A stretch of 64,000 nucleotides of DNA from Heterohyrax brucei (Eukaryota > Chordata > Mammalia > Hyracoidea > Procaviidae), in the NCBI GenBank assembly GCA_028571685.1, contig CM053146.1:63955431-64019430 (forward strand). Direction: 5' to 3'. The first letter of the stretch is position 1. The number at the start of each line of letters is the position of its first letter. Positions 11,775 through 23,657 of this stretch are shown in pieces. Made by a program: the position numbers and the translations under genes. The notes below the pieces were generated by a model. That model was not told the origin of the DNA, ran no database searches, and saw only the letters and a list, made by a program, of their open reading frames with translations.

Positions 11775-12711
11775 TAAGCACCTTAATGTCAATGTACATT
11801 TATGTCTTCACAGAGCCTTATGAATGAATAATACATTGCACGAATAAAGGATGTCCACCTTCCCCTATGGGCTTAAAATAGAGGCATTTGATATAATTAA
11901 AATGGGGCTTATTGAGAATGGTATCAAGTCACTTTCATATTTCATTCACCATCAACAAATGACCCATTTTTTTTTTCTCTCCCCTGCTGTTTTCTTTCTT
12001 TCTCAGAAATGTAGTCTAAATTTACATAGACTTTACCAGCAGTTAGGGTCAGAGGTCACCTTAGTGGTTATAAGTCAGAATGTCCTGGTTTATTGTCTTC
12101 ATCTTTTCAATCCAGACCTCACACCCATGCAAAAATGTTTCCCAAAGTTTCTGGAAGTCCTCAGGGAGTATCTCACCTTTGCTCAGGGAAACTTCTGCTG
12201 CGGTGGCAGCTGGTACACTTCCCTTCCTCTACTTGCTCTGGATCACCACTCAGCATCCAAGGCCTTGTGAGGTAAAGGGAGCCAGTGTGACCTTTTATCA
12301 TTCCCTGGGTTAGAGCCATCTCAAGCAGCATTTTAGATTTCTGTTTACAGCCCTGCGTCTCATAGAAGTCGGAGTGATAGATGCCATGTGCACTTGCCGT
12401 TTGCCCTCCTCTTTGGCCAAGACTTTCTGTGAAGACCCATTTATTGTCTGGCTCCTTCTGCTCTCAGAGTGTATCCTCTGAAGAGGACTTTGCACTGTTG
12501 CAGATTTGAGTTTGTGGACAGACCAACCCACCAGTTCACATCCTCAGCCTCAGCTTTAGTAAGGGACAGAAGTGCAGAGTCTAGGTCTAGTCCCGGCTGC
12601 AGTGGGCTCCCTCGGTGCTTTTAAACGAAGTCCAAGCCTTCACCTTTCTCAGTTGCAAATTATGTTTCTCCTCCTTTCTCCTAGGCACTTTAATTTTAGG
12701 GGTAGCTGACT
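11775..12711. other. Intron sequence, nothing recognised
   Basis: Contains the 139-codon open frame 11851-12270 (+), which has a phenylalanine-rich run from a poly-T tract, no recognised domain and no splice or promoter context; it is treated as chance. Confidence 0.5.
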
Positions 12712-12770
12712 GTCGACGCTTTGCTTAGCAGATGTAGCACTTCAACACTGTTGGCACCAGGATTTCCAAA
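12712..12770 (-). mobile_element. AfroSINE head remnant
   Basis: Only the complement of the head remains: 'cttagcagatgtagcacttc' and 'ggcaccaggatttcc'. Confidence 0.6.
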
Positions 12771-14315
12771 ATGGAAGAGGTCAGACTTTGAAAGCTTTCT
12801 CTAGGTATCTATGTCTATGATCTGATAGTTTGCCCGAGTTTACCATTTGGAATTGGCTATTCAATGATATTTGTTTTAGTGATAAAGGTATCCCAACCTC
12901 CTCTAAAAACACCTTATCCTCATCTTCTTTTTTATTTTTCTCATCTTGCAAACATTTCCCAATGTGAAATGAAAACCCAGACCAGATAAAATTGACAGGA
13001 ACCTTTACTGTGAAAGTTCATGATGCTAAAAATTTCTAAAATGATTGGTAACAGAAAATGTCTCCAGATGTTGTGAAAAACATTAAGATCTGCTTTAAAT
13101 GCAATAAGCAGCCTCAGGTGTTCCGCGTCCTAAATATTGCTTTCACATAGACCTGATTATTTTCACCTGAAACACTCAGAAATGGAAAGTAACCTTGCCC
13201 TTCTGTCTTTCATTGCCTGGAAATAAAGCCCTGTTTGCTTTATTTCTAATGTTCCTTTTAAAGAATTACTCTTTATTTGGCAATTTCTTAAGGAGCAAAA
13301 TAGTCAGCTGTGTGATTAAAATGTCAAAAAGGAGTAGGAAATTGGCCGTGGGGAAAAGGGGTTTGGAAATTTACATAAAGACAGAATACTGAATAGGGAG
13401 AATGCTGTGCCTTAGGGATTGTAGACAGAGTGATTAAGGGGGGATTGGCTCTTCCTCCTCAGACTGACAAGCTGCATGTAGATGTTTAATGAAGCTGGCA
13501 GGAATTGTGTACTAGTTGCAAGTTGGGTGCTAGGCATCTGGAAGCTCGATGGCTGTTTACTTTCTGTTGGGCACATTTTGTGTTTCTTTTAACCTTACAA
13601 GTTCATTGTCTTTAACTTTGGAGAGTCCCTTTCCCCAGTAACATGTAATCAAGAGGCGAGACATTGGATTGAGGAAAGGAATCTAGAGTTTTGAGGAATG
13701 ACTTTAATTGGTAATCAGGAACAATCCTTGTATAATTTAAATCCTGTAAACCACGCAGTATGACATTCAGTGAAGGTCAGCAGACCACCCTTAAACCTGA
13801 CAGGAGGAACTGGTCCCTGATGGCCTTCCTTTGAGGCCCTACCCATGGCCTCAGCTGGGCATATTTGATACCCTTGCCACCCAAAGTATAATCTGTGGTC
13901 CCATTCCCAATCTGGTACATCATAATCTGTGTTTCACATAGATACCCACTGATATTTGAACAAGTTGAATGAAATAGTATTGAACTGTACGTGCAAAGAT
14001 TGTTGAAATTTCGAAGGTATTGTTACATAAGTATTATCATTAAAAAAACAAACAAACAAACAAAAAAACCAAATGACTGCAGGTAACCCTTAAAACTTGA
14101 AAACCTGTTTTGTACCAGTGCCTGAATTAGCTGACCAAAGTGATTGGAATGTAGGACATCCACGACAGAGAAACTTGTTAATATGTAGTTGAGTTGATTT
14201 TCAAGGTAGTACCAGAAAATTTTGTCTGTTTTTTAAATTGTCTCTTGCCTTAAAACATAGCTAGAAGTTAGAATGCCATGCTTTCTGGGTAATTGTTATG
14301 CAGTATTATATTTTA
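12771..14315. other. Intron sequence, nothing recognised
   Basis: No gene or confident repeat. A short (AAAC)n-like tract occurs at 14043-14068. The phrase 'gggagaatgctgtgccttag' at 13397-13416 recurs almost exactly near 14762-14781, suggesting an unrecognised repeat shared by the two sites. Confidence 0.45.
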
Positions 14316-14317
14316 GG

Positions 14318-14490
14318 GACCCCTGATAATAGAGTGGTTAAGAGCTACAACTGTTAACCGAAAGGTCAGCAGTTCCGATCTACCAGCAGCCGCTTCCTGT
14401 AAACTCCATGGAACTGTTCTCTGTTCTACAGGATCTCTCAGTCAGAATCAACTCAGTGTCAGCAGGTTTGGTTTGATTTTGGTTTATTAC
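14318..14490 (+). mobile_element. AfroSINE
   Basis: Complete from 'gggacccctgataatagagt' to the tail 'caggtttggtttgattttgg' on the plus strand; the middle 'gttaaccgaaaggtcagcag' is well preserved. Confidence 0.9.
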
Positions 14491-14934
14491 ATTTTTGTTA
14501 TTTTGGAGGAATTGTGTAGCATTTCATTTATGTAAAGGGAAAAATTATTTTAAAGATAGCTTGCATTTGGGAATGTTGTATACAAAACTATAGAAAGATG
14601 TTGGGTGATAGTTTTTCCTGAGGAAGAGGGTATTGGGGAGATGAATTTTCATATTTTATTTAATCTGTTTTGACAAGGAATGTTGTTGCTTCGCTTAGGG
14701 GAAGTTTTTTGCCTAGATTGCATGGAAATTAGCGCTCATTATTGAAAGTAGATTACTGAATGGGGAGAATGCTGTGCCTTAAAGGTCATAGCGTTTTAAT
14801 AGATGCTCACAACCAGTCTGGCCTCCAGTTGTCCTCTCTGAAGCCAGAATCCACTGAGCAGAACACGTTGTGGACTCTGAACTAATGTCCCCAGCCATGG
14901 TATCACTTTCTTTGTGTAGTGGATGCAGTACCTT

Positions 14935-15345
14935 TGTTCTAGATTGGATTGTGTCTTTCAAAAGTACATGTCAACCTGGCTAGACCATGATACCCAGTGT
15001 TGTCTGAGAACACACCATTTTGTCATCTGATATGGTTTTCCTATGTGTTGTAAATCCTACCTCTATAATGTTAATGAGGCAAGACTCAATCTGCAAGATT
15101 AGGTTGTGTCTTGAGTCAATCTCTTTTGAGATGTAAAAGAGCAGAGAGACTAGGGAACCTCATACTGCCAAGAGAATAGCACAACCTTTGGACTGATGGT
15201 CCCTGTGTAGAGAAGCTCTTCTACCCGCTAAGATTCATAACAAGGACTTTCTCTGGAGCTGGCACCATGAATTTGAACTTCTAGTCTTCTGCACTGTGAG
15301 CATAAAGTGTTATAACTGTTTGCTTGTGTTGTAATAACTTTGGGT
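14935..15345 (+). mobile_element. MaLR-type LTR, plus strand
   Basis: Starts TG at 14935 and shares long blocks with the copy at 38400-38915: 'agattggattgtgtct', 'tgttgtaaatcctacctct', 'aatgttaatgaggcaag', 'cttttgagatgtaaaagagc' and 'tgcactgtgagcataaa'. The 3' end is degraded. Confidence 0.75.
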
Positions 15346-15837
15346 AAGTAGGAGACAATGTCTGTCTCTGGAGGTGTTCCTTCAATTTCTGGGATTCCAT
15401 TTTAACCTGTTTTGGTCACTGTCTTTTAGGTAAGGTTAGTCTTTCCCCCACTTCCTGCTGATTCTAGGATGTGTGTATGCATGAAATGATTAAAAACTGA
15501 TTGAAGGGTGTATGTATTTGAAAGCAGGTTTTGCTGTAGTGTAGTTGGTCGGGGATCCCACCATTTCTTTGAGTCTGCTAGTTAAGATGATTTGATCTTT
15601 ATTTCTTGGTGAGCTTCTCCCGAGAGAAATCATCCAGTCTTTTCCTGCTGTGGTATACAGCTTGACTGTCAGTGTTCTTACAGCTGACTGGGTTGAGAGC
15701 ATGCGCTGTGGGATTCAGGAGGCTATGTTTAGGATTTTTTCTTAATCCTAGTTTTTGAGTTGAGCACTCAGGAGTTTAGCTCACAAATCGCTAGAGTCAT
15801 GGAATTTAACCTTTCCACAGAACACGTTCAGCCTCCA

Positions 15838-15946
15838 GGATAGAGGAAAGAGGGGGCTGTTACCTAGCTTGGGATAGAGGAAAGAGGGGACTGTTACCTA
15901 GCTTGGGATAGAGGAAAGAGGGGGCTGTTACCTAGCTTGGGATAGG
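15838..15946. repeat. 34 bp tandem repeat, three copies
   Basis: Units begin 'ggatagaggaaagagg' at 15838, 15872 and 15906, with a partial fourth at 15940. The copies differ by one base at most, so the array is recent. Confidence 0.95.
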
Positions 15947-16194
15947 ACTTTGGGGGTGGAGGATTCTAATTATTCCTTAAATACATTTTCATCTGGTTAT
16001 TCTCTTTTTGACCCCACTTATGCCTCTGCTTTACAGAGGTACTGGAGATTGGCCAAGGCTCTCTTGTTGCTGGCTGCGATCAAGTGGGCCCCTAATTCAC
16101 GGTGTCCTGTGTTGTCTCCATGATTGGTTGTAGATTGGATTGTTATAAACAATTGTTGTTGGCTGATTTTTTGATGTAGATTACAGGTCTTGTG

Positions 16195-16545
16195 ATTTCA
16201 TCTTAGTCTGGAAGTGCTGCTGAAACCTGTTCAGGATCGTGGTATCATGCAAGCCTTCCCTGACACACAGGTAGTGCCTGTGCGTGAGGTGCATTGGCTG
16301 GGACTTGAACCTTGGTTCAAATCCAAACCAAATCCACTGCCATTGAGTTGGTTCTGACTAGTAGCCACCCTATAGGACAGAGTAGAACTGCTCCGTAGAG
16401 TTTTCAAAACATGCCTGGTGGATTTGAACTGCCAGTCTTTTGGTTAGCAGATTGTTATCTGCCCTTAACCACTACACCACCAGGGTTTCCAAGCACCTGA
16501 AAATTCCACCACTGAATCACTAATGCCTTGAAGAGGCTCTGTGTC
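16195..16545 (-). mobile_element. Older tRNA-derived SINE, interrupted
   Basis: 'tcttagtctggaagtgctgc' and 'gtgcgtgaggtgcattggct' before, and 'attccaccactgaatcacta' after, the AfroSINE at 16319-16490 are parts of one element that resembles a different tRNA-derived afrotherian SINE on the minus strand. The related body appears again near 55540-55740. Confidence 0.6.
16319..16490 (-). mobile_element. AfroSINE inside an older SINE
   Basis: Full-length complement: tail 'aaaccaaatccactgccatt', body 'gacagagtagaactgctccg', head 'accactacaccaccagggtt'. It splits the older SINE, giving relative ages. Confidence 0.9.
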
Positions 16546-16549
16546 CTGG

Positions 16550-17557
16550 TGTCTTAGTCATTTACTGCTGCTAGAGGAGAAATACGACAAGTGGATGGCT
16601 TTAACAAAGATAAATTTATTCTCTCGCTGTGCAGCAAGCTACAAGTCTAAATTCAGGCTGTAGACTCTAGGAGAAGGTTTTCTCTCTTTCTTGCCTCCAA
16701 AGGAAGTTCCTTGTCATCAGGCTTTTCCTAATCTGGGATCATCTGAGCACAGAAACCTTAGATGTCAGATTACATTCTTCTCCTGGCAGTGCTTTCTTGG
16801 AGATATGACATCCTGGGTGTCTCTGATCACTTCTTCTATATTTCAAAGGAGACTGGCTTAAGACACTGTTTTAGTCAGCTAGTGCTGCTGTAACAGAAAT
16901 ACCACAGAGTGGATGGCTTTAACAAAGGAAGGTTTATTCGTACACAGTCCAGTAGGCTACAAGTCCAAATTCAGCATGTGGGCTCCAGGGAAATGCTTTC
17001 CCCCTTGTCGGCTCTGGAGGAAAGTCTGGTATTGCATCAGTCTGCACCTGAAGGATATGCTCTACTCTTAGTGCTGCTTTCTTGATAGTGTGAGGTTTCC
17101 AACTCTCTGCTTGCTTCCTTTTACTTCTATCTCTTGTAAGGTGAAAGGATTAAGGGTGGGGCAAGCCATACTCCAGGGAAACTCCCTTTACAGTGGAGCA
17201 GGGAGGTGATCTTATAAGGGGATTTATAGTCCCACCCTAGTTCTTCAACATACAGCCTAGGAAAATCACATAGTGGAGGACAATTGTAAAATATTGGAAA
17301 TCATGGCCCAGCCACATGGCTACACATGTTTTGGGGTGGGGACACAATTCAGTCCATGACAGATACTATCCAATTTTGCAGACCTGTTCAACATAGCAGC
17401 CGCTAATCCATCTTATTAAATTGTAGTGATAGACTTTACAACACCCAGGAAAATCCCATTAAATGGTGGACAATCACACAGTACTGGGACTCATGACCCG
17501 GCCATACTGATAAATACGTTTTCGGGGAGGGAGAGGGGACATGATTCACTCCTAGCA
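16550..17557 (-). mobile_element. MaLR-type LTR split by a related LTR
   Basis: The outer LTR occupies 16550-16866 and 17362-17557 (about 508 bp after removing the insert and one duplicated target). It begins TG and ends CA on the plus strand, with a probable target duplication cctgg (16545-16549) / gctgg (17558-17562). The two halves join in the family order known from the inner copy ('ggctttaacaaagataaa' ... 'gtggacaatcacacagtact'). Confidence 0.82.
16867..17361 (-). mobile_element. MaLR-type solo LTR nested in a sibling
   Basis: A 495 bp element from TG to CA, flanked by gacac (16862-16866) and gatac (17362-17366), a 5 bp duplication with one mismatch as expected for ERVL-MaLR. It is the same family as the LTR it interrupts and in the same orientation. 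Confidence 0.85.
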
Positions 17558-17599
17558 GCTGGGTTTTTTCTTGAGCCCCCAGCACTAACCCTTTCTGCT

Positions 17600-18280
17600 T
17601 TGCTGAGACCACTGCTCACAGCCACCTGCTTCCCAGGCTTAAATTTGGTTCCTTGTCTGTGGTTGTCTTCCTGTTCCACTGGTCCCTCTTTTATCCCTTT
17701 ACTACAACTTTAATGTTGATTTGAAAGAGAGTGAAGGCAAGCTGGGTGAGTGTTCATCTGCTGTGCTTAGTGGAAAAATGCACACAGACTAATGAGTGAG
17801 TGAGGAGAGCAAAGAATAATAAAACCTTAATGATTATAAATTTATCTTGTTTATGGTGTTTGAGGGTCAGCTGTGAAAAGCAATTTAAATAGAAGTATCA
17901 CATCAGAGAGCAGTTGTTTATGTTCACTTTTAATACTTCAACTCCTTAATAAAAAGTTAGAGTAAATCAGAGACAAGTGAGTATGAACGAAAGATTTGCT
18001 GACTCTATAACCAAGATGACTGGATGGTAGAACACTCCAGCTCTGTTTCTAGAATTGCATGTTTGATCCATATTTCACAGTTTTGTAAGTGCTGAGTGGT
18101 GGTTTAGGGAATGGGCTTTAAAACTGCACAAGCAAGGGTTTGGATTCCTGCTTTGCTGTACATGTAACCATGAACAAATTGCACAGCCTCAGCTTCCTGA
18201 CTTAAAAGTGAAGGAAATAATGCTTTTCTGTCAAAGTAATTAGGATTGCATAAATTAATGGTATGTAAGACCTGCATAAG
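17600..18280. other. Intron sequence, nothing recognised
   Basis: No exon, RNA gene or confident repeat seen. Confidence 0.45.
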
Positions 18281-18440
18281 GAGACCTGGTGGTGCAATGG
18301 TTAGCACTTGGCTGCTCCATGAAAGGAAAGACTTGGTGATCTGCGCCTGTAAAGAGCACATCCTAAGAAGCCCTATAGAGCAACTGCTCTTTGTCATATA
18401 GGGTCACTATGAGTCAGAAGTTACTTGAGCACACTGCAGC
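18281..18440 (+). mobile_element. AfroSINE
   Basis: Head 'gagacctggtggtgcaatgg', middle 'aaagacttggtgatctgcgc' and tail 'gtcactatgagtcagaag' are recognisable. Confidence 0.85.
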
Positions 18441-18771
18441 AGCAGACTGTTAATGTCTGTTTAGTATGTGTTTATTGTTTTATTTTGGTATGTTTTTTCT
18501 TTTTTTATTGTAGTTTAAATAAAGGTTTACAGAGCAAGCAAGTTCCCCATTACCAACTTTCCTATCCTGTCCTGTCGTCTTGCCCTTGCCCTTGCACCTG
18601 GACTGGTATGCCCATTTAGTCTCATTTTGCTTTATGAGCCTGTCTAATCTTTGGCTGAAGGGTGAACCTTTAGAGTGACTCATTAATAAGCTGTGAAGGT
18701 GACTGGGGGACATACTCCTGGATATCTCCAGTCTGTCAAACCAGTAACTCTGGTCTTTATGTGTGGGGTAC

Positions 18772-18773
<2 letters not shown>

Positions 18774-18811
<38 letters not shown>

Positions 18812-18842
18812 GTGTGTTAGTGTGTTAGTGTGTTAGTGTGTT
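18774..18842. repeat. (TG)n followed by (AGTGTGTT)4
   Basis: A TG run from 18774 to about 18810 changes into four exact 8 bp units at 18811-18842. It lies inside the L1 3' UTR. Confidence 0.95.
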
Positions 18843-19559
18843 AGAATTTTGTTCTATGTTTTTCTCCAGCTTTGTCCAGAATCTTGCATTGTCAGAGCAG
18901 TCAGTGGTGGTATCCAGGCACCACCTAGTTGTGCTGGACTCAGTCTGTTAGAGGATGTGTTAGTTGTGTTCCATTAGTCCTTTGTAGTAATTGTTCTCGA
19001 GTGTCTGGTTTTCTTCATTCTCTCCTGCTCCAGGAAGATGAGACCAGTGGAGTATCCTAGATGGCCTTTCACAGGCTTTTTAAGACTCCATATGCTACTC
19101 ACCAAAGTAGAATGTAAAAGATTTCTTTATAAGCTGTGTTATGCCGGTTGAGATACATTTTCCCTGAGACCACAGTCCCCACAGCCCTTAGCTCTGTAGT
19201 TTGATCACACAGGGAGTTTGGACGTATCCATGGAATCTTCAGATTCCCCAGCAGTATGCGCTGTCTTCTCCTAAATTGTCCTTACCACTTATCTATTGTT
19301 TATTGACTGTGTTTATCGTTATCACCTCTCCCCTCCTTTGTAACCATCAAAAAATGGTTTAATTTTATATAGAAACCTTTTCATGAATTTTTATAGAAGT
19401 GGTGTCATACGGTATTTGTCCTTTTGTGATTGACTTATTTCACTCAGCATAATGCACTCCAGACTCATCCAGGGTGTGAGATCCTTCACAGGTTCTTCAT
19501 TGTTCTTTATCATTGCATAGTACCCCATTGTTTGTGTTCACCACAGTTTATTTCTACAT

Positions 19560-21300
19560 TCACCTGTTGATAAGCACACTTAGGTTTCCATAGTTTTGAT
19601 ATCATGGAAGTGACCATGGGTGTATGTATGTCTATTCATGTGACGGATTTTATTTTTGAAGGATGTATTCCTAGGAGTGGAATTACTGGATGAAAAATAT
19701 GGTCCAGTAATTCCACTCCTAGGAGTATATCCTACAAAAATTATTTCTAATTTTCTAAAGAGGTGCCATATCATTTTCCAAAATGATCGTACCAGTTTGC
19801 ATTCCCAACAGCAGTGCATAAGAGTTCCAGTCTCCCTGTAGCCTCTCCAGCACTTGCTATTTTCTGTTTTTGTGATTCCTGCCGGTAATGCAGGAATCAT
19901 TGGTAAGGTTGTATCTCACTGTGGTTTTGATTTGCATTTCCTTAATGGCTGGTGATCACCAGCTTTTCTTCATATGTCTATTAGGCTCTTGAGTGTTGTC
20001 TTTGGTGAAATGTTTGTTCATTTTCTTTGCTTGTTTTTTAATTGGGTTATTTGTGTTTTCACTGTTGAGGTATTGGATTTTCCTTTAGGTTTCAGAAATT
20101 AGACCATTGTTGGACTTATCATAGCCAATTATTTTTCCCAGTCAGTAGGTTCTCTCTTTACTTTTTTGTGAAGTCTTTTGATGAGCATAAATGTTTAATT
20201 ATTAGAAAATCCCAGTTATCTAGTTTATCTTCTGGAATTTGTGGGCTATTAGTTACAGTTTTTATCCTGTTAATGCCATGTATTAGGATCTCTGGCGTTG
20301 ATACTATTTTTTCTTCTATGTACTTTATACTTTTTTGTTTTAAGTCTTTGATCTATTTTAAATTAGTTTTTGTGTATGATGTAAGGTATACTAAAAAAGC
20401 CAACCCCACTGCTGTTGAGTCGATTCTGACTAAGTGACCCTACAGAATGGAGCACTGCCCTATAGAGTTTCCAAGGAGCAGCTGGTGGATTTGAACACTC
20501 AACCTTTTGGTTAGCAGCTGTAGCAATTAACCACTACCCAACCAGGCTTCCGATGGTTCTGATGTCTTGTTTTTTTTTTAATTGCAGATACACATCCATT
20601 TTTGCTAGCACAACTTGTAACAAAAGCTGTTCTCCATTTCATGGACTTTGGGGTCTTTTGTTGAAAGTCACTTTTTTTGGTGACATACGTGAATGGATTG
20701 TCATCTGGGTTGTCAGTTCTGTGCCACTGGTCAGTGTATCTTTCCTTGTACCAGTGCCAGGCTGTCTTGACTACTGCAGTTATAGAGTAGGTTACGAGGT
20801 CAGGTAGTACGAGTGCTCCTACTTGATTTTTCTTCAATAGTGCTTTACTTATCTGTCACCTCTTCCGTTTCCGTATAATGTTAATGATTAGGTTTTGCAT
20901 CTTTTTAAATAATTTTGTTGGTGTTTGGATCAGGATTGCATTGTATTTGTAAGTTACTTTTGGTAGAATTGACATTGTCAGAATGTTGAGCCTACCTATC
21001 CATGGGCATGATACATTTTCCCATTCTATTTTGGTTTCTTGCAGCACTGTTTTTGTAGGTTTTTTGTACAGGTCTTTTTCATCCCTGGCTGGATTTATTC
21101 CTAAGTTTTGTTGTTGGTTTCTAAAGTGGCTATTATAAATGGTATTGTTTTATTGATTTCCTTTTTATTCTGTTCTTTATTGGTATATAGGAATTCAACT
21201 GAGTTTTGTGTGTTTATCTTGTATCCTGCCATTCTCTTGAATGTTTTTATTGGTTCCTTGGAGCCTTTTGGATTTTCTATGTATAATAGCACATGACATC
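19560..21300 (-). pseudogene. L1 ORF2 C-terminal remnant
   Basis: Minus-strand fragments recognisable as L1 ORF2p C-terminal half: 'GTLMHCCWECKLVRSFWK' (19580-19900 frame, the cysteine-rich C-terminal segment), 'RLNILTMSILPKVTYKYN' (20856-21047) and 'FKRMAGYKINTQNSVEFLYT' (21101-21292, just after the catalytic box). ORF2p normally supplies endonuclease and reverse transcriptase for L1 retrotransposition. Here the frames are separated by stops, frameshifts and a SINE, so the copy is dead. Confidence 0.85.
20395..20551 (-). mobile_element. AfroSINE inside L1 ORF2
   Basis: Tail 'ctgttgagtcgattctgact', body 'cctatagagtttccaaggag' and head 'ggttagcagctgtagcaatt' are clear. It interrupts the ORF2 remnant between its C-terminal and thumb-like segments. 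Confidence 0.92.
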
Positions 21301-21559
21301 ACATCATATCTGCAAATGAGGACAGTTTTATTCGTCACCAGTTTGAATGCCTTATTACTTGCCTTATTGCTCTAGCTAGGACTTTTGGCAGAATGTTCCT
21401 TAAGAGTGGTAGTAAAAGGCATCCTTGTCTTGTTCCTGTACTCGAAGGGAATGTTTGCAGCCTCTCTCCCTGAAGATTGATGTTGGTCGGTTGGTTTTTA
21501 TAGATACCCTTTCTTATGTCGAGGAATTTCCCTTCTGTATCTGTTTTATTGAAAGTATT

Positions 21560-22300
21560 TGTTTTATTTTTTTTATTGTGATTAAGTGAAAATTTACAAT
21601 TTAAGTCAATTTGTCATGTAAAATCCCAAGCACCCACCTCTATGCAACTCAATCTGTTGTTCCCACCTGGTGACAACACACTCTTTTCCACTTTTTACTT
21701 CCACTATTCACTCAACCCTGGTAGTGTAGTGGTTAAGTGCTACTGCTGCTAATCAGACGGTCGCAGTTCAAATCTCCCGGGTACTCCTTGGAAATTCTAT
21801 TGGGCAGTACTTCTTTGCCCTATAGAGTTGCTGTGAGTTGGAATCTTCTCCACAACAGTGGGCTTAGTTTGATTTGGATTTATCTACTCAACCAACACGT
21901 GTCTCCTCTTTTCCGTCTGCTTCTTTCCCCTCTAAAAAGAAACCAGTAGGACAGCCTCATGTATGTGTTAAACCATAAAGTATACATACTACCTTCAATT
22001 CCAGTTCACTCTGTGTCTGAAGCATTGACTTCAGTCCTGGTTTCAGCTCTGGGCTAGCAGCAAGTCTAGGGGAACCTCAAGGTTGCTGATATGTCCGGCA
22101 CTCTACAGTGTGTTGCCCGTAAGGGCTCTCTTTGGTTGTGGATGGGCATCATCTAGTTCTCTTCTCTTGCTGATGTAGTCTCCCAGTCATATGAATCCTT
22201 CTGTCTCCTGAGCTCATTTTTGTTCATGTCTTTGATATTCTCAGTTTTCGTCTGTTCCAGGTACATTGAGACCAACTGATGTGATTGGTTCCAGTAGTTT
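21560..22300 (-). mobile_element. L1 3' UTR fragment nested in older L1
   Basis: It begins with a T-rich run and 'attgtgattaagtgaaaatt', the complement of an elephant-type L1 3' end, and continues through '3' UTR blocks such as 'cagcaagtctaggggaacc' and 'gatgtagtctcccagtcata'. It is 5'-truncated before ORF2 and carries a SINE at 21712-21880. Confidence 0.8.
21712..21880 (+). mobile_element. AfroSINE inside nested L1 fragment
   Basis: Head 'accctggtagtgtagtggtt', middle 'ctactgctgctaatcagacg' and tail 'ggcttagtttgatttgga' on the plus strand; the third layer of nesting here. Original L1 text resumes at 'ctactcaaccaacacgtgtc'. Confidence 0.92.
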
Positions 22301-22497
22301 GATGAACAATGTTCACTTTGTTGAATGTCCTTTCTGCATCTGTTGAGATGATCATGTGATTATTTTATTTATGTGGTGGATTACATTGATTAATTTTGTA
22401 AGGTTGAACCTTTGTTTCATACTTGGTATGAATCTTAATTTCTCATGGTGTGTGTGTGTATGTATACATATATAGATGCTATATTGCACTGGCTAGA

Positions 22498-23657
22498 TTT
22501 TTTTTTTTAATTGTGATTTAGTGAAAGTGTATAATCCAGTTTAAATTTGCATGCCCACCTATCTGCAGCTCTTCTTGGTCTCCTTGCCTGGTGACAGCAC
22601 ACTCCTCCTTTCTGTTCTATACATGTCATATCCTCTTAGTGGTCTCCTGCCCCCTCCTCTTCACCCTCTCCACTCCCCTCTAGTAACAGGCCAGTAGGAT
22701 GACATCCTATAGATGCATAGAACCATAAAGTACACACACAATGCGGTCACTCTGTGTCCCCAAGTCCAATCCATTCATGTCCAAAAAGTTGACTTCAGTA
22801 ATGAGTTAGGATCAGGGGCAGCATCAGGTCTAGGGTCCATGCTCTCAGGGGAAACCCCAGGCCTTTGGACCATCATTTGTGGTCTTTTACTGGAGTTCTC
22901 AAAAGGGTGCACTCTTATTTTTCTCTCGTGTTGCTACTGGGACTCAATACTGTGAGCCCTGTCATGGCTGTCATTGGTGGTGGCTGGGCACCATCTGGTT
23001 CTTCTGGTCACATGTTGATGTAGTCACCCATTCATGTGAGTTTTTCTGTCTTCTGGGTTCTCTTTCCCACATGTCATTGCTGTCCTTCATGATCATCTGT
23101 TCCAGCTGAGTTGGGACAATTTGGTGTACGTCAGATGGCAGCTTGCTAGTTTTTAAGACCCCAGACACTACTCACCAATATGGGGTGCAGAAGACTCTCT
23201 TAGGAATAGGCTAGTTATACCATTTGACCTTGATGTCCCCTGAGAGCATGGTCCCCAGACCCCTGCCCCCGCTGCTCTGTTCTTGCAATATTGGTTTAAG
23301 ATTGGAAGCTTTCAGGTTATATTGATGTCCAGTTAAATTGATCTTCTTTCTAATGTGTGCTGTCACTGATTTCACCCAACCAAATTTCTATCAACTATCT
23401 GTAACCAATCCTCTCCCTCCCTACCTCCCTTCCCTTACAGCCATCAAAGAATCTTCTGTACATGAGTCTGCTTTTAAGTCCTAATGGTAGAGCTCTCATA
23501 CAATATTTGTCCTTGTGCTTCTGCCTAATTTGACTTAACGTAATGTCTTCCAATTGAAACCAGGTTATGAAATGCTTCCTAAAATCATCGTTGTTCTTTA
23601 TCATTGCATAGTGTTCCACTGAGTATATACATCATAGTTTATTTATCCATTCATCAG
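22498..23657 (-). mobile_element. Second L1 3' fragment nested in older L1
   Basis: From the T run at 22499 through 'gtgatttagtgaaagtgtat' to the very end of ORF2 near 23600 ('tatcattgcatagtgttcca'). It is close in sequence to the 3' UTR of the near-complete L1 at 39005, including 'ggtggctgggcaccatctgg'. After it, the older L1 resumes at 'ggatttttgttgagaatttt'. Confidence 0.82.

Noticed and set aside
11851-12270. 139-codon plus-strand open frame
   Set aside because: It overlaps two other frames, includes a Phe run from poly-T, and has no domain, splice context or promoter evidence; consistent with chance.
15838-15946. CRISPR-like array
   Set aside because: Units are contiguous without unique spacers, and the organism is a mammal.
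18811-18842. AGTGTGTT repeats considered as telomere-like
   Set aside because: The unit is 8 bp and is an extension of the TG microsatellite; it is not TTAGGG.
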